Source: Pseudomonadota bacterium
GTDB taxonomy: Bacteria > Pseudomonadota > Alphaproteobacteria > Caulobacterales > Caulobacteraceae
Assembly: GCA_023436945.1 (NCBI GenBank)
Contig: JAEZHG010000249.1
Coordinates: forward strand, 1 to 7,313
Length of the DNA: 7,313 nucleotides
Direction of reading: 5' to 3'
The notes below the pieces were generated by a model. The model was not told the DNA's origin. It searched no databases and saw only the letters and a program-made list of their open reading frames with translations. Every line of letters begins with the position of its first letter. The first letter of the stretch is position 1. The position numbers and the translations under genes were made by a program. Of this stretch, positions 1-6,308 are shown one piece after another.

Positions 1-644
1 GTGGTGGTCGCAGTGGTGGGTTCAGCGGTTTCGGTGGCTCGGGCGCGCGTGGCGGTTTCGAGGATATCGACCTATCGGACCTTTTTGCCGGATTTGGTGG
101 TGGCCGCGGTGCGGGTGGCTTCGGCTCGGGCAAGGGCTCGGACATTCGCGCGACGCTGGAAGTCAGCCTTGAGGAAGTGATCGCCGGCACGACGCGCCGT
201 ATCCAGTTCTCGGACGGGCGTATGGTGGATGTGGCCATTCCCAAAGGTGCATCGGATGGTCAGGTGATCCGTCTGAAGGGTCAGGGCGCGCCGGGGCGTG
301 TTCAGTCGGGCGATGCGATGATCGAACTGAAGATCATGGTGCACCCGATTTACCGTCGCGATGGGGCGGACCTTTATATGGATCTGCCTGTCTCGGTTCC
401 CGATGCGGTGCTGGGGGGCAAGGTCACGGTACCGACGCCGGAAGGCAAGGTGATGATGAACATCCCCAAAGGCTCGAACTCGGGCAAGGTACTGCGTCTG
501 AAAGGGCGCGGGGCCTTTGCCGATCACCAGCGTGGGGACCTGTTTGCCAAGCTGATGGTCACACTGCCGGACGGTGAAGACGAGCAACTGATCCAGTTTG
601 CCGAAGAGTGGCGCAAAAATCGGCCCTACACGCCGGGCAAGTGA
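1..644 (+). CDS. CbpA-like (type II/B) DnaJ-family co-chaperone, 3' part
   Basis: C-terminal 213 residues of a J-domain protein; the frame is open from the window edge (first full codon at base 3) to TGA at 642-644. Residues 1-45 are a Gly/Phe-rich linker (repeated GGF and FGG). Two DnaJ C-terminal beta domains follow, starting near DIRATLEVSLEEVIAGTTRRI; the second contains GADLYMDLPVSVPDAVLGG and the typical GKVLRLKGRGAF. There is no CxxCxGxG zinc-finger repeat between linker and CTD1, so this is the CbpA-like class, not canonical DnaJ. The J-domain with its HPD motif would lie upstream, outside the window. By family knowledge such proteins deliver unfolded clients to DnaK and stimulate its ATPase in the cytoplasm; some bind DNA, which cannot be judged here. 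The GTG at 177 is internal to CTD1 and is not a start. Seventy-three bases separate the stop from serC, with no terminator seen. Confidence 0.9.
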   Translation, partial: GGRSGGFSGFGGSGARGGFEDIDLSDLFAGFGGGRGAGGFGSGKGSDIRATLEVSLEEVIAGTTRRIQFSDGRMVDVAIPKGASDGQVIRLKGQGAPGRVQSGDAMIELKIMVHPIYRRDGADLYMDLPVSVPDAVLGGKVTVPTPEGKVMMNIPKGSNSGKVLRLKGRGAFADHQRGDLFAKLMVTLPDGEDEQLIQFAEEWRKNRPYTPGK

Positions 645-717
645 TGGCGTAAGGGCAATCTGCGTTCTGTGGTGGTGAGTCTGTCGCTCGCTGCCTTCAT
701 GAAGGGGAGTGCTGCCG

Positions 718-1881
718 ATGACCGTCGTAAAGCCGAATGTGAAGCCTGTGCGTCCGGGGTTCTCTGCGGGGCCGACTGCGAAACGTCCGGGCTATTCGAC
801 GGGGGCATTGCCTGAAAACCTGCAGGGGCGCGGTATTCGCGCGCCAGAGGTGGCGGAGCGGTTTTCCTATGCGTTGAAGCTGACCGCCGAGATTCTGGAA
901 GTACCGGAAGACTATGTGCTGGTTTACACGCCGGGCTCGGATACGGGCGCGGTGGAGGCGGCGCTTTGGGGGATGCTGGGGGCCCGTCCGGTGACGGTGG
1001 TGGCTTATGAGAATTTCGGTCTGACTTGGGCGGCGGATGTTCGCGATCATCTGAAACTGAACCCGACGGTGGTGAAGGCTCCTTGGGGGGAGCTGCCGGA
1101 CCTGTCGCAGATCGACTGGTCGCAGGATGTGGTCTTCCCGTGGAATGGCACGACTTCGGGTGTGAAGGTGCCGGACGGGGAGTGGATTGCGTCTGACCGT
1201 GAAGGTTTGAGCATCTGTGATGCAACGTCGGCGGCATTTGCCCAGCCTCTGCCGTGGGACAAGCTTGATGTGACGACCTTCAGCTTCCAAAAGGCACTGG
1301 GGGGCGAGGCTGGCGTTGGGGTGATGGTATTGTCGCCGCGTGCGGTGGCACGTCTGGATGAGAATGTTCCCGCGTGGCCTGTGCCCAAGGTGCTGAGGCT
1401 GACGGACAAGGACGGCAAGTTTGATCGCACGCTGGCGGATGGTGTGGTGATCAACACCGCGTCCGTTCTGACGATCGAGGACTGGGTGGATGCGCTGGAG
1501 TGGGCCAAGTCGATTGGCGGGCTTGAGGCTCTGATCAGTCGGACGAATGCCAACTATGCGGCGCTGGAAGCCTGGGTCGAGAAGACGCCGTGGATCGATT
1601 TCCTGCCGCAGCGCGAGGACATCCGTTCGACCACTTCGGTGTGTTTGAAGTTCACGGACGAGCGAATCTCGGCGCTGGATGACAAGGCTCAGAAGGCCTT
1701 TGTGAAGCGTTTCAAAGCGCTGCTGGAAGTCGAGGGGGCGGTCTATGACATGGAACCGCACCGCAATGCGCCGCCGGGGCTTCGTTTGTGGTGCGGTTGT
1801 ACCGTAGAGACTGCGGATGTGGTGGCGGCGGGACCGTGGCTTGAGTGGGCGTTTGAGACGGCGGTCGCAGAAATCGGATAA
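718..1881 (+). CDS. serC: Phosphoserine aminotransferase (SerC, alphaproteobacterial long form)
   Basis: PLP-dependent enzyme converting 3-phosphohydroxypyruvate plus glutamate to phosphoserine and 2-oxoglutarate, the second step of serine synthesis; the family also acts in the DXP-dependent vitamin B6 pathway. At 387 residues it fits the longer SerC subfamily common in alphaproteobacteria. Visible landmarks: FSAGPTAKRPG near residue 15, the PLP-phosphate loop GSDTGA at 73-78, NGTTSGV at 143-149, Asp168 in ICDATS (pairs with the pyridine nitrogen) and Lys192 in SFQKALGGE (Schiff-base lysine). ATG 718 is preferred because AAGGGGAG at 702-709 is a good ribosome site 8 bases upstream; the in-frame GTG at 709 overlaps that site and would add only MLP. 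serA, often next to serC in this class, is absent; purA follows after 79 bases with no terminator between. Confidence 0.95.
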   Translation: MTVVKPNVKPVRPGFSAGPTAKRPGYSTGALPENLQGRGIRAPEVAERFSYALKLTAEILEVPEDYVLVYTPGSDTGAVEAALWGMLGARPVTVVAYENFGLTWAADVRDHLKLNPTVVKAPWGELPDLSQIDWSQDVVFPWNGTTSGVKVPDGEWIASDREGLSICDATSAAFAQPLPWDKLDVTTFSFQKALGGEAGVGVMVLSPRAVARLDENVPAWPVPKVLRLTDKDGKFDRTLADGVVINTASVLTIEDWVDALEWAKSIGGLEALISRTNANYAALEAWVEKTPWIDFLPQREDIRSTTSVCLKFTDERISALDDKAQKAFVKRFKALLEVEGAVYDMEPHRNAPPGLRLWCGCTVETADVVAAGPWLEWAFETAVAEIG

Positions 1882-1897
1882 ATCCGTCTGCTAACGC

Positions 1898-1926
1898 GCG
1901 ACAGGGTGTGATTTACGGGCTATAGG
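1898..1926 (+). promoter_or_regulatory. Candidate sigma-70 promoter for purA
   Basis: GCGACA at 1898-1903 and TATAGG at 1921-1926 are 17 bases apart, each matching four of six bases of the -35 and -10 consensus. Transcription would start near 1932, about 30 bases before the purA start codon. The position between serC and purA and the exact spacing support it; no start site has been measured, and read-through from serC is equally possible. Confidence 0.35.
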
Positions 1927-1932
1927 CTGCTA

Positions 1933-1949
1933 CCGCGTTTTACTCGCGG
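1933..1949 (+). promoter_or_regulatory. Small hairpin overlapping the purA ribosome binding site
   Basis: CCGCG at 1933-1937 and CGCGG at 1945-1949 can form a 5-bp all-G/C stem around a 7-base loop. The 3' arm takes up the first two G residues of GGAG (1948-1951), the Shine-Dalgarno sequence 9 bases before the purA GTG. The pairing is visible in the sequence; any effect on translation is inference. Confidence 0.3.
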
Positions 1950-1960
1950 AGATCAGTGCA

Positions 1961-3256
1961 GTGGCTAATGTTGCGGTAGTCGGCGCCCAGTGGGGTGACG
2001 AGGGCAAGGGCAAGATCGTGGACTGGCTGTCCAATCGCGCCGATATGGTGGTGCGGTTCCAGGGCGGCCACAACGCGGGGCATACCCTCGTTGTCGACGG
2101 CAAGGTTTACAAGCTGGCGCTGCTGCCCAGCGGTGTTGTGCAGGGCAAGCCCTCCATCATCGGCAATGGCGTGGTCGTGGACCCGTGGCACCTTGTTGGC
2201 GAGATCGAGAAGATCGAGGCCCAAGGCGTCAGCATCAGCCCTGAAATCCTGACGATTGCGGACAATGCCTGTCTGATTCTGCCGATCCACCCCGCGCTGG
2301 ATGTGGCGCGCGAGGCGGCGGCTTCGGCACCGGGTGCGAAGATCGGCACGACCGGTCGCGGTATCGGGCCGGCCTATGAGGACAAGGTCGGTCGTCGCGC
2401 CATCCGCGTTTGCGATCTGGCCAATGAAGAAGACCTGAAGGTCAAGATTGACCGTCTGCGTTCGCACCACGATCCGCTGCGTGCGGGTCTGGGTCTTGAG
2501 CCGATTGATCCCGAAGCGCTGCTGAAGCAGTTGCTGGAGATCGCGCCGAAGATTCTGCCTTATGTGAAGCCGGCGTGGCGTGTGCTGGATCAGGCCCAGA
2601 AGGCTGGCAAGCGCGTGTTGTTCGAGGGTGCGCAGGGTGCGTTCCTCGACGTTGACCACGGCACCTATCCCTATGTGACTTCGTCCAACACTGTGGCCGG
2701 TCAGGCCGCAGCGGGTTCGGGCCTTGGTCCGCGTGGCGTGGGTTATGTTCTGGGCATCGTGAAGGCCTATACCACCCGCGTGGGTGAGGGTCCGTTTGCC
2801 TGTGAGCTGGACGATGAGGTTGGCGAGCATCTGGCGACCGTGGGCCGTGAAGTCGGTGTGAACACCGGCCGTGCGCGTCGTTGCGGCTGGTTCGATGCGG
2901 TGCTGGTGCGTCAGTCGGTGGCCATCAATGGCATCGACGGTATCGCCCTGACCAAGCTGGACGTTCTGGATGGCCTGAAGACGCTGAAGATCTGCGTGGG
3001 CTATCGCGTGAACGGCGAGGTGCTGGATTACCTGCCGTCGAGCCTGAAGGATCAGGCGGCAGCGGAGCCGGTGTTCGAAGAGCTGGAAGGCTGGACCGAG
3101 AGCACGGGCGGTGTCCGTAGCTTCAAGGACATCAATGCCAATGCGATCAAGTATGTGCGCCGCATTGAGGAACTGATCGGGGCTCCGGTGGCGCTTCTGT
3201 CCACCAGTCCGGAACGTGACGACACCATCCTGATGCGTGATCCGTTCCAAGGCTAA
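1961..3256 (+). CDS. purA: Adenylosuccinate synthetase (PurA)
   Basis: Cytoplasmic enzyme that joins IMP and aspartate using GTP to form adenylosuccinate, the first committed step from IMP to AMP. The product is 431 residues, the normal family length. Residues 8-18 form the P-loop-like [11 protein letters not shown] with Asp13 as catalytic base; His41 in GGHNAGHT is the matching acid. [14 protein letters not shown] (129-142) is the IMP loop, [23 protein letters not shown] lies around 221-243, TTRVGEGPF at 271-279, [10 protein letters not shown] at 303-312, and TKLDVLDG (331-338) is the guanine-binding region. Start GTG 1961 gives the family-typical [12 protein letters not shown] and has GGAG 9 bases upstream. 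A transcript from the candidate promoter at 1898-1926 would have a short leader. An intrinsic terminator follows the TAA. No catalytic residue is missing. Confidence 0.98.
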   Translation: MANVAVVGAQWGDEGKGKIVDWLSNRADMVVRFQGGHNAGHTLVVDGKVYKLALLPSGVVQGKPSIIGNGVVVDPWHLVGEIEKIEAQGVSISPEILTIADNACLILPIHPALDVAREAAASAPGAKIGTTGRGIGPAYEDKVGRRAIRVCDLANEEDLKVKIDRLRSHHDPLRAGLGLEPIDPEALLKQLLEIAPKILPYVKPAWRVLDQAQKAGKRVLFEGAQGAFLDVDHGTYPYVTSSNTVAGQAAAGSGLGPRGVGYVLGIVKAYTTRVGEGPFACELDDEVGEHLATVGREVGVNTGRARRCGWFDAVLVRQSVAINGIDGIALTKLDVLDGLKTLKICVGYRVNGEVLDYLPSSLKDQAAAEPVFEELEGWTESTGGVRSFKDINANAIKYVRRIEELIGAPVALLSTSPERDDTILMRDPFQG

Positions 3257-3271
3257 TAAGCTTAGCTGGAA

Positions 3272-3290
3272 AAGGGTTTTTAACACCCTT
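3272..3290. repeat. Short inverted repeat between purA and the receiver gene
   Basis: AAGGGT at 3272-3277 and ACCCTT at 3285-3290 are perfect inverted arms around the AT-rich spacer TTTTAAC. The dyad lies just before the TGCTATAAG element at 3290-3298 and the purA terminator. It could be a weak first hairpin of the purA 3' end or a protein-binding dyad; the sequence alone does not decide. Confidence 0.35.
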
Positions 3291-3298
3291 GCTATAAG
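3290..3298 (+). promoter_or_regulatory. Candidate extended -10 element for the receiver-domain gene
   Basis: TGCTATAAG matches an extended -10 (TGn before TATAAG, five of six bases of TATAAT). No acceptable -35 hexamer lies 16-18 bases upstream. Transcription would start near 3305, inside the terminator stem of purA, and leave about 44 bases before ATG 3349. The gene needs its own promoter if the purA terminator is efficient, which is the main reason to propose this one. Confidence 0.25.
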
Positions 3299-3335
3299 GC
3301 TGCTCCCGATACTCGGGGGCAGCCTTGTTTGCTTT
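3298..3335 (+). terminator. Rho-independent terminator of purA
   Basis: Arms 3298-3309 (GGCTGCTCCCGA) and 3313-3324 (TCGGGGGCAGCC) form a 12-bp stem with one T-G wobble and a 3-base loop, followed by the T-rich run TTGTTTGCTTT. It starts 41 bases after the purA stop. The T-run contains the TTG that would give a longer form of the next gene, an argument against that start. Confidence 0.8.
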
Positions 3336-3348
3336 AGATACTAAGTCG

Positions 3349-4128
3349 ATGCAGAAGATCGCGCCTGTTGTGAAACGGGTGGTGATTGTTGACGCCAATC
3401 CAGCCAGTGCGCGCTTAATGTCGGACCTGTTGAAGGGGTTTGGCTGTCGCGACGTGGCGGTTGAGGCGGATGACGAACGGATCATTGATCTGGCCCGCGA
3501 GATGGAGCCGGGTCTGTTCATTATCGAGCGGGCAGGGCCGAAGCTGGATGGCGAGAAGCTGGCGCGTCGTATTCGTCGCTCAAGCCTGTCGAGCCGCCGT
3601 GCACCGATCATCATGGTGACGGCAGAGGCGACAGCCAGCGTGATCAAGGGCGCGCGTGATGCAGGCGTACACGAGTTCCTGAGAAAGCCTTTCACCAGTG
3701 GCGACCTTTATCGCCGCATCGAGAATCTTGCGACCAAGCCGCGCGATTGGGTCGAGGCGGTTGGCTATGTCGGACCTGACCGTCGCCGCTTTAACTCCAC
3801 GGACTATGTGGGGCCACGCAAGCGTAAGGCTGATGCTCAATCGGGACTGATGGACCAGTCGGGTATCAAGGATCAGGCCATGAAGATTTTGGCCTCGGCA
3901 ATTACCCAGTTCAACAGCGATCCGGTTCAGGCGGTGCGCGCTATCCGTGAGCAGTCGCGTATCCTGAAGGCGATTGCGGTCAAGAATGGCGATGCGCCTC
4001 TGGCGATTGCTGCGGCGGGTCTGGATACGGAGCTGGACCTTGGCCACGTGACGCTGGCGCAGCTTCAGGGGCCTATCCGTCAGATACTGGCCTTGGCACC
4101 GCCGGAGACTTTTGCGCGGCAGGCCTGA
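3349..4128 (+). CDS. Stand-alone receiver-domain protein with degenerate phospho-site and unassigned C-terminal region
   Basis: 259 residues. Residues 9-125 are a CheY-like receiver: beta-1 VVIVDANPAS with Asp15, beta-4 IIMVTAEA with Thr91, and beta-5 HEFLRKPF with the conserved Lys113-Pro114. Aligning FIIERAGPKLDG with the beta-3 loop of CheY puts Glu60 at the phospho-acceptor Asp, and the second acidic-pocket residue is Ala16, so classical phosphorylation is doubtful. Residues 130-160 are basic with two similar motifs, YVGPDRRR and YVGPRKRK. Residues 165-259 look mainly helical (KDQAMKILASAITQF, AVRAIREQSRILKAIA) and I recognise no DNA-binding or enzyme domain there. No histidine kinase lies nearby. 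ATG 3349 is chosen because the earlier in-frame TTG at 3325 is in the purA terminator T-run, though no good ribosome site precedes the ATG. The partner and output are unknown. Confidence 0.85.
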   Translation: MQKIAPVVKRVVIVDANPASARLMSDLLKGFGCRDVAVEADDERIIDLAREMEPGLFIIERAGPKLDGEKLARRIRRSSLSSRRAPIIMVTAEATASVIKGARDAGVHEFLRKPFTSGDLYRRIENLATKPRDWVEAVGYVGPDRRRFNSTDYVGPRKRKADAQSGLMDQSGIKDQAMKILASAITQFNSDPVQAVRAIREQSRILKAIAVKNGDAPLAIAAAGLDTELDLGHVTLAQLQGPIRQILALAPPETFARQA

Positions 4129-4143
4129 CGGGCAGCGGACATG

Positions 4144-4175
4144 AAAAAGGGGCAGCCGGTGGGCTGCCCCTTTTT
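4144..4175. terminator. Bidirectional terminator between the receiver gene and rpoH
   Basis: AAAAAGGGGCAGCC (4144-4157) and its exact complement (4162-4175) form a perfect 14-bp stem with a GGTG loop. The run of A before and T after the GC core gives a U-tract on either strand, so it can end both the receiver gene (stop at 4128) and rpoH (stop at 4191 on the minus strand). Confidence 0.92.
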
Positions 4176-4190
4176 GTTTATTAAGAGCGA

Positions 4191-5075
4191 TCAAGCCTCG
4201 ACGAGGTTGCGCTCGAGTGCTGCGGCTTGCATGGCCTTTTGCAGTTTCTCGAAGGCACGAACCTCGATCTGGCGGACGCGCTCGCGGCTGACGCCATAGT
4301 GACCGGCCAGTTCCTCAAGGGTGACCGGATCGTCCTTGAGGCGGCGTTCTGTCAGGATGTGCTTCTCGCGGTCGGTCAGCTCTTCCATGGCTTCCTGAAG
4401 GAGCGACATTCGGATGTCGCGCTCTTCATCGTCGGCCAGTTTCGTTTCCTGTGACACAGCCTCGTCATCGGCCAGCCAGTCCTGCCATTCGGACTCACCG
4501 TCCGAACGCAGGGGAGCGTTCAGCGAGGCATCACCGCCGAGGCGGCGATTCATGTCGATGACGTCCTGCTCGGTCACGCCGAGCTTGGTGGCGATCTGTT
4601 CGACATGCTCGGGCAGCAGGTCGCCGTCCTCGAAGGCCGAGATCTGGCTCTTGGTCTTGCGCAGGTTGAAGAACAGCTTCTTCTGGGCGGCGGTGGTGCC
4701 CATTTTGACCAGCGACCACGAGCGCAGGATGTATTCCTGAATGGACGCACGGATCCACCACATGGCGTAGGTCGCCAGGCGGAAACCCTTGTCAGGGTCG
4801 AATTTCTTGACGGCCTGCATCAGACCGACGTTGCCTTCCGAGATCACTTCGCCGATCGGCAAGCCGTAGCCGCGATAACCCATGGCAATCTTGGCCACGA
4901 GGCGAAGGTGGGAGGTGACGAGACGGTGGGCGGCCTCAGGGTCCTGATGCTCACTCCAGCGTTTGGCGAGCATGAACTCTTCGTCTTTGGTAAGCATCGG
5001 AAATTTGCGGATTTCCGAGAGATAACGGGACAGTCCCTGTTCAGGCGACATTACCGTCAAAGTCGTGTTGGCCAT
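4191..5075 (-). CDS. rpoH: Heat-shock sigma factor RpoH (sigma-32)
   Basis: Directs RNA polymerase to heat-shock promoters (chaperones, proteases). The product is 294 residues, the usual length. Region 1.2 begins near LSRYLSEIRKFPMLTKDEE (15-33). Region 2 runs about 47-118 with AHRLVTSHLRLVAKIA, the core-binding GEVISEGNVGLMQAVKKFDP, and the -10 recognition helix ATYAMWWIRASIQEYILRSW (101-120). The RpoH box QKKLFFNLRK at 131-140 identifies RpoH against other group 3 or housekeeping sigma factors. Region 3 spans about 150-190, and region 4 ends in the HTH VTLEELAGHYGVSRERVRQIE (251-271), which reads the -35 element. The start ATG has GGAGG (5085-5081 on the minus strand) 5 bases upstream. rluD lies upstream in the same orientation across a 198-base gap; the gene ends at the shared terminator 4144-4175. 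Alphaproteobacteria may carry more than one RpoH; this resembles the main one. Confidence 0.97.
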   Translation of the reverse strand: MANTTLTVMSPEQGLSRYLSEIRKFPMLTKDEEFMLAKRWSEHQDPEAAHRLVTSHLRLVAKIAMGYRGYGLPIGEVISEGNVGLMQAVKKFDPDKGFRLATYAMWWIRASIQEYILRSWSLVKMGTTAAQKKLFFNLRKTKSQISAFEDGDLLPEHVEQIATKLGVTEQDVIDMNRRLGGDASLNAPLRSDGESEWQDWLADDEAVSQETKLADDEERDIRMSLLQEAMEELTDREKHILTERRLKDDPVTLEELAGHYGVSRERVRQIEVRAFEKLQKAMQAAALERNLVEA

Positions 5076-5273
5076 GGATCCCTCCGACCGGAAAGCAAGC
5101 GGGCACTTCAGCTTTGGCCACCTGTGTGCACCATTGCCTCACCCCTCAATGAATAGAGATGGTGTTCCGTTGCATGGTTTTAAAGGGGCGAAATCGCGTT
5201 TGAATTGCGATTAGCTAAAATCAGCCGGATGCATCTCTTTATGTTGAGAGACTAATTAGCACACTGTCTGTTG
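5076..5273 (-). promoter_or_regulatory. rpoH leader and promoter region
   Basis: This AT-richer gap holds a strong ribosome site (GGAGG, 5085-5081) and several short dyads. CATTG/CAATG (arms 5132-5136 and 5147-5151) surround a 10-base loop; GATGCATC (5228-5235) and TTAGCTAA (5211-5218) are palindromes; TCTCT/AGAGA (5234-5238, 5247-5251) can pair. TGGCCA at 5120-5115 is self-complementary with TGGCCA at 5074-5069 overlapping the start codon. A CTTGAT at 5282-5277 (minus strand) resembles a sigma-32 -35 element, but the downstream CTAATT is spaced 19 bases from CTTG and matches the -10 poorly. Other alphaproteobacterial rpoH genes can have heat-inducible promoters, but I cannot place one here with certainty. 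Confidence 0.45.
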
Positions 5274-5278
5274 CTAAT
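5255..5278. repeat. 7-bp inverted repeat overlapping the rluD stop, upstream of rpoH
   Basis: ATTAGCA at 5255-5261 and TGCTAAT at 5272-5278 are perfect inverted arms separated by 10 bases, so arm centres are 17 bases apart, fitting an operator-like dyad better than a terminator (no U-tract, A/T-rich stem). The rluD stop (5276-5274) lies in the right arm. Confidence 0.45.
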
Positions 5279-6308
5279 CAAGCGCAAGCAGGCGGGCCTC
5301 CAAGGCTTGCATATCTGCGGGCGGGGCTGTTTCGAAGCGAAGTTGCTCGCCGGTGATGGGGTGCACAAAACCGAGGATGGCGGCGTGTAATGCCTGACGC
5401 ACAAAACCTAGGTCGTCCAGAATGGCGCGAACAGGGGCTGCAGCCGCGCCGGAGCCATAGACGGGGTCACCCAACAGTGGAGCGCCGACAGAAGCCATGT
5501 GCACGCGAATCTGGTGGGTGCGGCCTGTATGCAGTGTACAGGCGATGCGCGAGGCGAGCGGGGCACCGTTGGCCTTTGCGGGCTGGCCGAAGGTTTTCTG
5601 GACCACATAGTCGGTGATGGCCTGACGACCGCCATGCTTCAGGACGGCCATCTTCTTGCGGTCGTTCAGGGAGCGGCCGATCTGGGTGTCGATGCGGCCG
5701 TTGATGGCGTGGGGCGTTCCGCGGGTCAGAGCGATATAGGTGCGCTCAATGTCGTGGGTGGCGAACAGGGCGGACAGGCCTTGGTGAGCGGCATCGGTCT
5801 TGGCTGCGACCATGACGCCGGAGGTATCCTTGTCGAGGCGGTGGACGATGCCCGGACGGGCGACACCGCCGATGCCGGACAGACTATCTCCACAGTGGTG
5901 CAGCAGGGCATTGACCAGGGTTCCTGTCTCGCAACCGGGCGCAGGGTGGGCGGCCATGCCAGACGGCTTGTCGATGACGATCAGGTGCTCGTCTTCATAG
6001 AGCACCTGAAGCGGGATGTTCTCGGGTTGCGGTTCGGCCGGAGCGACGGGGGGCAGGGTGATGGTGTAGAGGCCAGCGATGACCTTGCCCTTGCCGGATG
6101 CCAGAGCTGTGCCGTCCTTGGAGATCGCGCCTTCGGCCAGCAGTGCTTGAAGGCGTGCGCGGGACAGGGACGGGAAGGCCTCTGCCAATGCCTTGTCGAG
6201 ACGCACGCCGGAGGCCTGTATTTCAGCCGTCAAAGTTTCCGCACTGCCAGATTCTTCAGCAGTGAAATCAGCGTTTTCGTCGTCAGTCAGCATTGGTTCA
6301 TTAGCCAT
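5274..6308 (-). CDS. rluD: RluD/RluC-family 23S rRNA pseudouridine synthase
   Basis: Isomerises specific uridines of 23S rRNA to pseudouridine; E. coli RluD acts on helix 69 during large-subunit assembly. The product is 344 residues. A low-complexity acidic N-terminus (1-30) precedes an S4 RNA-binding domain (about 33-80, GVRLDKALAEAFPSLSRARLQALL). The catalytic domain (about 100-330) starts with VLYEDEHLIVIDKPSGMAAHP, has HRLDKDTSG at 156-164 with catalytic Asp159, and carries GRTHQIRVH (262-270) and GDPVYG (280-285). S4 plus HRLDKDTSG places it in the RluA/RluC/RluD family; RluD is the likelier name, though RluC cannot be excluded. An in-frame stop three codons before ATG 6308 rules out a longer form. 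No Shine-Dalgarno precedes this ATG nor the internal ATG at residue 6. No terminator separates it from rpoH downstream, so co-transcription is possible. Confidence 0.92.
   Translation of the reverse strand: MANEPMLTDDENADFTAEESGSAETLTAEIQASGVRLDKALAEAFPSLSRARLQALLAEGAISKDGTALASGKGKVIAGLYTITLPPVAPAEPQPENIPLQVLYEDEHLIVIDKPSGMAAHPAPGCETGTLVNALLHHCGDSLSGIGGVARPGIVHRLDKDTSGVMVAAKTDAAHQGLSALFATHDIERTYIALTRGTPHAINGRIDTQIGRSLNDRKKMAVLKHGGRQAITDYVVQKTFGQPAKANGAPLASRIACTLHTGRTHQIRVHMASVGAPLLGDPVYGSGAAAAPVRAILDDLGFVRQALHAAILGFVHPITGEQLRFETAPPADMQALEARLLALD

Noticed and set aside
177..644. Separate 155-residue protein starting at GTG 177
   Set aside because: The frame is open to the window edge and codes for the Gly/Phe linker and start of CTD1 of the same DnaJ-family protein, so GTG 177 is an internal Val.
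697..1761. Minus-strand open frames opposite serC (354 codons, plus shorter ones)
   Set aside because: Antisense shadows of SerC; the encoded proteins are Arg/Pro/His-rich and resemble no family.
1882..1960. Purine riboswitch or other structured RNA before purA
   Set aside because: The gap is only 79 bases and shows just one 5-bp hairpin, not the three-helix layout of a purine riboswitch.
1940..3286. Long minus-strand open frame of 448 codons opposite purA
   Set aside because: It lies antisense to a clear full-length PurA with all active-site motifs. GC-rich third positions commonly leave such antisense frames open; the translation is Arg/His/Gln-rich with no recognisable domain.
717..5075. 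A heat-shock module made of the DnaJ-family gene and rpoH
   Set aside because: Three unrelated genes, two terminators and opposite orientation separate them, so proximity alone does not support a shared unit.
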